This document shows, in pieces, positions 6,573-10,392 of a stretch of DNA of 10,392 bases (its first letter is position 1; each line of letters opens with the position of its first letter). The stretch lies in assembly GCA_018813725.1 (NCBI GenBank), contig JAHJBD010000108.1, positions 1-10,392 of the forward strand, written 5' to 3'. The translations under genes were made by a program, and so were the position numbers. The notes below the pieces were generated by a model, which saw only the letters and a list, made by a program, of their open reading frames with translations, was not told the origin of the DNA and searched no databases. This stretch comes from Nanobdellota archaeon (GTDB lineage Archaea; Nanobdellota; Nanobdellia; Woesearchaeales; JAHJBD01).

Positions 6573-6736
6573 GGCTTAGTAGAAAATGTAGGTTAGCATC
6601 AATATGCGAAAGCCGATATACTGCTACATATAAGCTGACAGAGGGAGGGCTCCTCCGGAGATGTCAGCTTAGTATTATAAGCATATAGGCTGTAGCCGAT
6701 GCTAACCCGAGCGTTAACGAGACTTTCTACTAAGCC
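6573..6736. mobile_element. MITE-like element with 13-bp inverted repeats and 9-bp target duplication
   Basis: The 164-bp element begins GGCTTAGTAGAAA and ends with its exact complement TTTCTACTAAGCC. Directly outside both ends stands the same nine bases, CTAGGGCAA (6564-6572 and 6737-6745), which is what a DDE transposase leaves. It has no coding capacity. Inside, two more perfect 10-bp stems are nested: GGTTAGCATC (6591-6600) with GATGCTAACC (6698-6707), and TAAGCTGACA (6631-6640) with TGTCAGCTTA (6662-6671). The tip at 6641-6661 has a GGAGG/CCTCC hairpin and the palindrome CTCCGGAG. It would need a transposase in trans; none is in the window. Alternative reading: a structured non-coding RNA whose long closing stem happens to be flanked by a repeat. 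The matching direct repeats favour the mobile-element reading. Confidence 0.65.
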
Positions 6737-6745
6737 CTAGGGCAA
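6737..6745 (+). repeat. Right 9-bp direct repeat (target-site duplication)
   Basis: CTAGGGCAA, identical to 6564-6572 and directly adjacent to the right inverted repeat. The junction also forms the palindrome GCCCTAGGGC. Confidence 0.65.
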
Positions 6746-6746
6746 G

Positions 6747-6754
6747 ATTTAAAT
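6747..6754 (+). promoter_or_regulatory. TATA box of the membrane regulator gene
   Basis: ATTTAAAT, centred about 28 bases before ATG 6779, with no Shine-Dalgarno between: a leaderless promoter. It begins two bases after the right target duplication of the inserted element. Confidence 0.55.
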
Positions 6755-6778
6755 AGGATAATATGGAATAATAAGGTT

Positions 6779-7732
6779 ATGAAAGAGGTGATTTATCTTA
6801 TCATAGCAATAGTGGTTATGCCTCTAGCATTTGCAGACGCAAATGTATTACTAACTCTAAAAGATGTGACTGACTTTGATAATATAAATGGTGTTGTTGT
6901 CAAAACCACAATAAATGATAAGGTTTCTAACCTGTACATACCAAAGGATGATATCCTGAAATTGGAGCTAGATGATGGTACATATATCATAAGCTTATTG
7001 ATAGATGACCTTGACACCCCAGGGATGGATTATTACGGGATGCAGGAGGTAATTGTGAAGGATACCATAATCCAAAGGTTCTTAGTTTTCCCTGTAGGTT
7101 CACTAAATGGCATGGTCAAGGACCAGCTTGATAATGTTATTCCGAATGCAAAGATAAAATTTGAATGCAGCAAGGATATTGATATTGATTACCCAGAATA
7201 CACAGATAATTTTGGGACATTCAATGTTGAAGCGCCTGAGGGGATCTGCACAGTGTATGCAAGGTCTGGAACAAAGGTTGCTGCAGGCCAGATCACTATT
7301 GAGAAAGGCCAGATGAGTGAAGTTGACCTTAAGATACAGAAAAGCTATTTTCCAACAGTTGAACTTGTTGCTGTCTTGGTGATAGTATGCATGATTGTTT
7401 TGGCTATTATATCTATTAAAAAGCGAAAAGTGAAGACAAAAGACAAGATCAAACAGGAGATACAAAAAGGCAAGATAAAACTTGGAAAAAGAGCAAAGGA
7501 CATAATCGAAACCTTAAGAGACAGGGAAAAGGATATTGTCAATCTACTCATAGAAAATGGAGGTATGACACAGGCAAAGTTGCATCATGAGACTGGCCTT
7601 GCCAAATCATCGCTTTTCAGGGCTATACAAAGCCTTGAAAACAAACAGGTGATCACCACAAGAAAATCAGGAAAAGTGAAACACGTCCAGCTTTCAGATT
7701 GGTTTCTCGAGACTGCAAACCAGGGTTCCTGA
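6779..7732 (+). CDS. Membrane-spanning one-component regulator: outside sensor-like domain, TM helix, inside winged HTH
   Basis: The 317-residue protein opens with a signal peptide (about 1-19, likely cut after AFA). The outside part has a beta-rich region at about 20-100 (NVLLTLKDVT, DGTYIISLLIDD). A carboxypeptidase-regulatory-like beta-sandwich at about 105-185 follows, with GMVKDQLDNVIPNAKIKFEC, TDNFGTFNVEAPEGICTVYA and two Cys that could pair. One membrane helix lies at about 192-213, followed by the stop-transfer KKRKVKTKDK. A winged helix-turn-helix at about 240-308 has DREKDIVNLLIENGGMTQ, a recognition helix near GLAKSSLFRAIQSLE and a basic wing, TTRKSGKVKHVQL. This layout fits a DNA-binding regulator that reads a signal at the cell surface; related archaeal proteins pair such domains. 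The next gene on the same strand encodes a secreted S-layer-like protein, with repeated 9-mers just before its promoter: a likely target. Confidence 0.8.
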   Translation: MKEVIYLIIAIVVMPLAFADANVLLTLKDVTDFDNINGVVVKTTINDKVSNLYIPKDDILKLELDDGTYIISLLIDDLDTPGMDYYGMQEVIVKDTIIQRFLVFPVGSLNGMVKDQLDNVIPNAKIKFECSKDIDIDYPEYTDNFGTFNVEAPEGICTVYARSGTKVAAGQITIEKGQMSEVDLKIQKSYFPTVELVAVLVIVCMIVLAIISIKKRKVKTKDKIKQEIQKGKIKLGKRAKDIIETLRDREKDIVNLLIENGGMTQAKLHHETGLAKSSLFRAIQSLENKQVITTRKSGKVKHVQLSDWFLETANQGS

Positions 7733-7749
7733 TCGTTCCAATCGTTCCA
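7732..7749 (+). repeat. Tandem 9-bp repeat upstream of the S-layer-like gene (candidate operator)
   Basis: ATCGTTCCA occurs twice in direct tandem (7732-7740 and 7741-7749). A related ATTGTTCC follows at about 7764-7771, across the downstream edge of the TATA box. The tandem pair starts on the last base of the regulator's stop codon. Position relative to the TATA box suits a regulator binding site; the adjacent winged-HTH protein is the obvious candidate (inference). Confidence 0.45.
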
Positions 7750-7758
7750 CTATACCTA

Positions 7759-7765
7759 TTTATAT
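7759..7765 (+). promoter_or_regulatory. TATA box of the S-layer-like gene
   Basis: TTTATAT, which predicts a start near 7788 and a leader of about 24 bases. That leader carries GAGGT at 7798-7802, nine bases before ATG 7812, so this gene uses a Shine-Dalgarno unlike the leaderless neighbours. Confidence 0.5.
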
Positions 7766-7811
7766 TGTTCCGCTTTTCCAGATACTACAAAAATTGTGAG
7801 GTTTAGATAAG

Positions 7812-10031
7812 ATGAAAAAGATATTTGGTTTATTGATATTAAGTTTAGTGATTTTATCAAGTGCAGCAATGGCACTTAACTCAAGCATTGTATTTGATCA
7901 AAATGATACGCCGCCGTTTATCATAGCTATTTGGGATAAAGCTCCGGCATCTGATGTGGTTCTATCAGCACAGGTTACAACTGAACTGCAGCACCGCGGC
8001 TATAAGATCGCTGTTGGTACAGGAAAACTGTACAGTGAGATTAATGGGTTGAAACTTGATAACCAGGTAACTTTGGTGATATATGATGGAAAAGCCAAAA
8101 TAATTGTTGGCGCAACATCACCATCCTCCCATGTCCTATTTGCAACAGATCTTGCCAAAGTTATGGATGGTTTGGGTGTAGGCGTAGGAAATCTGCTTTT
8201 AAGCAGCGAGGTAAAGTATAGTGATGTTAGCAGGTTGTTTGATACCAGCTCATGCACTGATTCAGATAGTGGTAGAGATTATTATACCGCAGGATATGTC
8301 CAGGAGTATGGCATAACTGTTTCTGATTATTGCACAGATAGCTATACTGTCAAAGAACTATACTGTGACGGCACATCAAGATCCACAACTTACAGATGCC
8401 CTGACGGATGCAGGGATGGAAAATGCCTTCCTGAGATAGGAAATCTGGACTTTAATTGTGATGGAGATATTGACTTTGATGATTCTGAGGTTATAAATGA
8501 CCTATGGGAACAAGGTACAAAGATAGATATCAATTTAGTGACTGGTACGAAGTGCGCTAATTTGGCACAATATTTAGGAGACCTTTGGAAGGCGGGAATC
8601 ACACAGATAGATATTGATATGGTTACAAACATTGCCAAGAAAGTCAAAGGATCTGAGACTGTAACTGTAAATAAAGAACAGGTCAAATGCGTTTTCAAAG
8701 GTTCAGAAACAATACAGGAATGTTATGCAGTTGAACCATATGATTATGATTGCAGCGGAAAAGAGGCGTGTGTAAATGATGTGATGGGCAGGAAAGGTGA
8801 CACTATAACATGGAAGAGCACATGCGGCGGATACGCATACACAACAATTGATGGAAACAATAAGTATGCAGAATTTTCCTGCACTGAAGGATTGCCTGAC
8901 CTTGCCATAAAGAACATGCAGGTTACGCAAAAGAAAGGAGAGTATGATATAACATTTTATGTAATAAATGTAGGTGCAAAAGCAGTGACTGGTAAATATG
9001 CTGTAACTGTATATTTTGACGGAGATAGTCTAGCTACCGGTTATGAGGATGAAACACTATCACCTGGCGATTCAAAATATTTCCAGTTTGGGTATGAAAA
9101 CAAATTTGCAGGAAAGCATAAGATTTCTGCTCAGGCTGACTCTGAATCTAGGATAAAAGAAGCAGATGAGGAAAACAATCATGCATCTGTGATAATCGCC
9201 AGCGATATTGCAGAGTTGGAGGCTGACCTTGCAAACTACCCAGAGATCTTCCTGAAAAACGGGCTCCTGAACGGGTATATAGTTGTTGGAGACAATGCAC
9301 CTTCCTCTGACGTGATCGCAGCTGTTGACATAGCAGAGAGCATCAGCCCATCTGAGATGCATATCAGCAAGCTTGCCAGCGAGATAAATGATCCTTACAA
9401 CACCAACCTGATCGTGATCGGAAACGGATGCAATAATGTAATATCACGAAAACTGCTTGGGAATCCTAGTGATTGCAACGAATATTTTGATTCTGGAGAA
9501 GCCAGGCTTAAGATGTATGAGCATGACGGGCATTATCAGCTTCTTGTCGCAGGTTATGGGGAAAAAGAAACAAGGTATGCAGCTAACATCCTTGCAAACT
9601 GGAAATACTATGACCTTAAAGGTGATGAGATGAAGATATACCTAAACAAGACTGAGACCAAGATTGAGGTAGAAAACGAACTGCAATATGTCAGTCCAAG
9701 CAACGAGACAATGGAATATGTTGTTGAACCCACAGAAACATCTCCAAAAGTGCCAGCTGAAACAGCAGCATGCAACGGATGCAATGTTGATGGATCATGC
9801 ATACCTTTTGGAACCAGGTTGGTCGAAGATGGAGAACCAAGATATTGTGACATAACTAAGTCTCTTGTTGCCCAGAAAGCAAAAACAGAATTGTGCCAGA
9901 ACAATTACGAGTGCACAACAAACCAATGCAATGATGGGGTTTGCGGAAGCCTTTCTGAAGATCTTAAAGAGACAAAAGGGATGCTTTCAAAAGTCCTTGA
10001 CTGGCTTTCCAGGATATTTGGCAAAGGATAA
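7812..10031 (+). CDS. Secreted multidomain S-layer-like protein (Cys-rich, dockerin-like, CARDB)
   Basis: A 739-residue exported protein with a signal peptide at 1-22. Residues 35-140 and 480-612 hold two related S-layer-like units: WDKAPASDVVLSAQVTTEL at 41-59 matches GDNAPSSDVIAAVDIAESI at 493-511. The second unit also has TNLIVIGNGC and YQLLVAGYGEKETRYAANI. Between them come a Cys-rich unit (148-205, CTDSDSGRDYY to CPDGCRDGKC), a dockerin-like calcium loop (DFNCDGDIDFDDSEV, 213-227), a Cys-containing beta unit (290-358, TWKSTCGGYAYTTIDG) and a CARDB domain (362-463). A second Cys-rich unit (654-711, CQNNYECTTNQCNDGVC) precedes an amphipathic C-terminal helix (LKETKGMLSKVLDWLSRIF). There is no C-terminal membrane anchor or sorting signal I recognise, so it may be held by protein contacts or the final helix. 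These modules recur in surface proteins of DPANN archaea. The role is structural or binding, not enzymatic as far as visible. Probably regulated by the protein encoded just upstream. Confidence 0.8.
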   Translation: MKKIFGLLILSLVILSSAAMALNSSIVFDQNDTPPFIIAIWDKAPASDVVLSAQVTTELQHRGYKIAVGTGKLYSEINGLKLDNQVTLVIYDGKAKIIVGATSPSSHVLFATDLAKVMDGLGVGVGNLLLSSEVKYSDVSRLFDTSSCTDSDSGRDYYTAGYVQEYGITVSDYCTDSYTVKELYCDGTSRSTTYRCPDGCRDGKCLPEIGNLDFNCDGDIDFDDSEVINDLWEQGTKIDINLVTGTKCANLAQYLGDLWKAGITQIDIDMVTNIAKKVKGSETVTVNKEQVKCVFKGSETIQECYAVEPYDYDCSGKEACVNDVMGRKGDTITWKSTCGGYAYTTIDGNNKYAEFSCTEGLPDLAIKNMQVTQKKGEYDITFYVINVGAKAVTGKYAVTVYFDGDSLATGYEDETLSPGDSKYFQFGYENKFAGKHKISAQADSESRIKEADEENNHASVIIASDIAELEADLANYPEIFLKNGLLNGYIVVGDNAPSSDVIAAVDIAESISPSEMHISKLASEINDPYNTNLIVIGNGCNNVISRKLLGNPSDCNEYFDSGEARLKMYEHDGHYQLLVAGYGEKETRYAANILANWKYYDLKGDEMKIYLNKTETKIEVENELQYVSPSNETMEYVVEPTETSPKVPAETAACNGCNVDGSCIPFGTRLVEDGEPRYCDITKSLVAQKAKTELCQNNYECTTNQCNDGVCGSLSEDLKETKGMLSKVLDWLSRIFGKG

Positions 10032-10032
10032 G

Positions 10033-10041
10033 TTTATATAA
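10033..10041 (+). promoter_or_regulatory. TATA box for the aminotransferase transcript
   Basis: TTTATATAA begins two bases after the S-layer-like stop codon and predicts a start near 10063, giving a leader of about 63 bases before ATG 10126. Confidence 0.5.
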
Positions 10042-10061
10042 TCTCTTTCTTTTCTTTTTTT
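10042..10061 (+). terminator. Pyrimidine/T-rich terminator of the S-layer-like gene
   Basis: A C/T-only tract after a first A, ending in a run of seven T, lies 10-30 bases after the stop codon. It overlaps the spacer between the next TATA box and its predicted start site. Confidence 0.5.
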
Positions 10062-10062
10062 C

Positions 10063-10089
10063 ATGTTAGCAGCAATAGCGGGCTACTAA
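10063..10089 (+). other. Possible 8-codon leader ORF
   Basis: ATG at 10063 lies 26 bases from the TATA centre, exactly where a leaderless transcript would start. It reads MLAAIAGY then TAA. The aminotransferase ATG follows 36 bases later with its own Shine-Dalgarno. Such a short frame can occur by chance; no attenuator structure is convincing. Confidence 0.2.
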
Positions 10090-10125
10090 AGTATCAGTTT
10101 CTCATACTGTTAAGAGGCAGATATC

Positions 10126-10392
10126 ATGCAACTAAAATCTCCAAGCATATTTATAGGCGTGCAGGGCAATGGTTATATCAGCTTTGGCTCTGGCCAGCCT
10201 GACCTTCCACCACCAAAAGAGGTTTATGATATACTTCCAACGTATAGAAGCTTTAAGTATGGACTGGTCCAAGGACAGGAAAACCTTAGGTCTGAGCTCA
10301 CAAAAGAGGTTCCTCGGTCTAGAAAAGAGAACTTTGTCATCACGAACGGCGCTTCAGAAGCTTTGGACCTTGTTTTTAGAACCTTTAATCCC
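10126..10392 (+). CDS. Class I/II PLP-dependent aminotransferase (N-terminal part)
   Basis: The first 89 codons are present and the gene runs off the right edge. The N-terminus has YISFGSGQPDLPPPKEVYD, the usual substrate-side start of fold-type I aminotransferases. YGLVQGQENLRSEL follows, matching the Y-x-x-x-x-G-x-x-x-LR element, and then FVITNGASEALDLVFRTFNP, the strand and helix that bind the PLP phosphate. The catalytic Lys lies beyond the edge, so substrate cannot be told. GAGG at 10114-10117, eight bases before the ATG, supports this start. Confidence 0.88.
   Translation, partial: MQLKSPSIFIGVQGNGYISFGSGQPDLPPPKEVYDILPTYRSFKYGLVQGQENLRSELTKEVPRSRKENFVITNGASEALDLVFRTFNP

Noticed and set aside
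6573..6736. SRP RNA, RNase P RNA or tRNA in the inverted-repeat element
   Set aside because: Neither strand shows the SRP helix 8 core, the RNase P conserved segments, or a tRNA cloverleaf with T-loop; size and flanking repeats fit a mobile element better.
7103..7465. Minus-strand open frame of 120 codons
   Set aside because: It lies wholly inside the well-supported regulator gene in another frame and shows no protein-like pattern or start signal.

Overview
The window looks like chromosomal DNA of an archaeon, most likely a DPANN-type lineage of the Woesearchaeota/Pacearchaeota kind. The support is as follows. There is an archaeal-type L10e/uL16 ribosomal protein and a short archaeal NOG1-like GTPase. 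Pilin-like proteins carry class III signal peptides. Most genes have a TATA-like box about 25-28 bases before the start codon, as in leaderless archaeal genes. The large secreted protein combines Cys-rich, dockerin-like, CARDB and S-layer-like modules in the way those lineages do. The lineage is inferred; no rRNA gene is present.

Layout. Positions 1-704 (minus) hold the start of a bacterial-type coaD, coupled by an ATGA overlap to a membrane protein with a bacterial-PH-like domain. Positions 814-1717 (minus) hold a broken Bro-N/DinD-like gene, interrupted by about 55 bases that form two adjacent hairpins. Positions 1783-3218 (minus) are a three-gene surface operon: a pilin-like Ig-fold protein, a paralogue broken by a one-base deletion, and a two-helix membrane protein. 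Each internal start has a Shine-Dalgarno site that overlaps the stop codon before it. Positions 3508-5593 (plus) carry ribosomal protein uL16, an MscS-type channel and a four-helix membrane protein. Their 3' end overlaps by 45 bases the convergent NOG1-like GTPase gene (5549-6526, minus).

Between the GTPase gene and the next plus-strand gene lies a 164-bp element (6573-6736). It has perfect 13-bp terminal inverted repeats, two more perfect 10-bp nested stems, and a 9-bp direct repeat on each side. It looks like a MITE inserted between two divergent promoters, although a structured RNA gene is also possible.

Positions 6779-10031 hold a likely functional pair. The first gene encodes a one-component regulator with an outside sensor-like domain, one membrane helix and an inside winged helix-turn-helix. 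The second encodes a 739-residue secreted, disulfide-rich S-layer-like protein. A perfect tandem 9-bp repeat upstream of the second gene's TATA box is a candidate operator. The window ends in the first 89 codons of a class I/II aminotransferase gene.

No tRNA, rRNA or CRISPR array was seen. The two broken genes and the inserted element make this a region with several recent small lesions. The one-base lesion could be an assembly error; the other two could not easily be.
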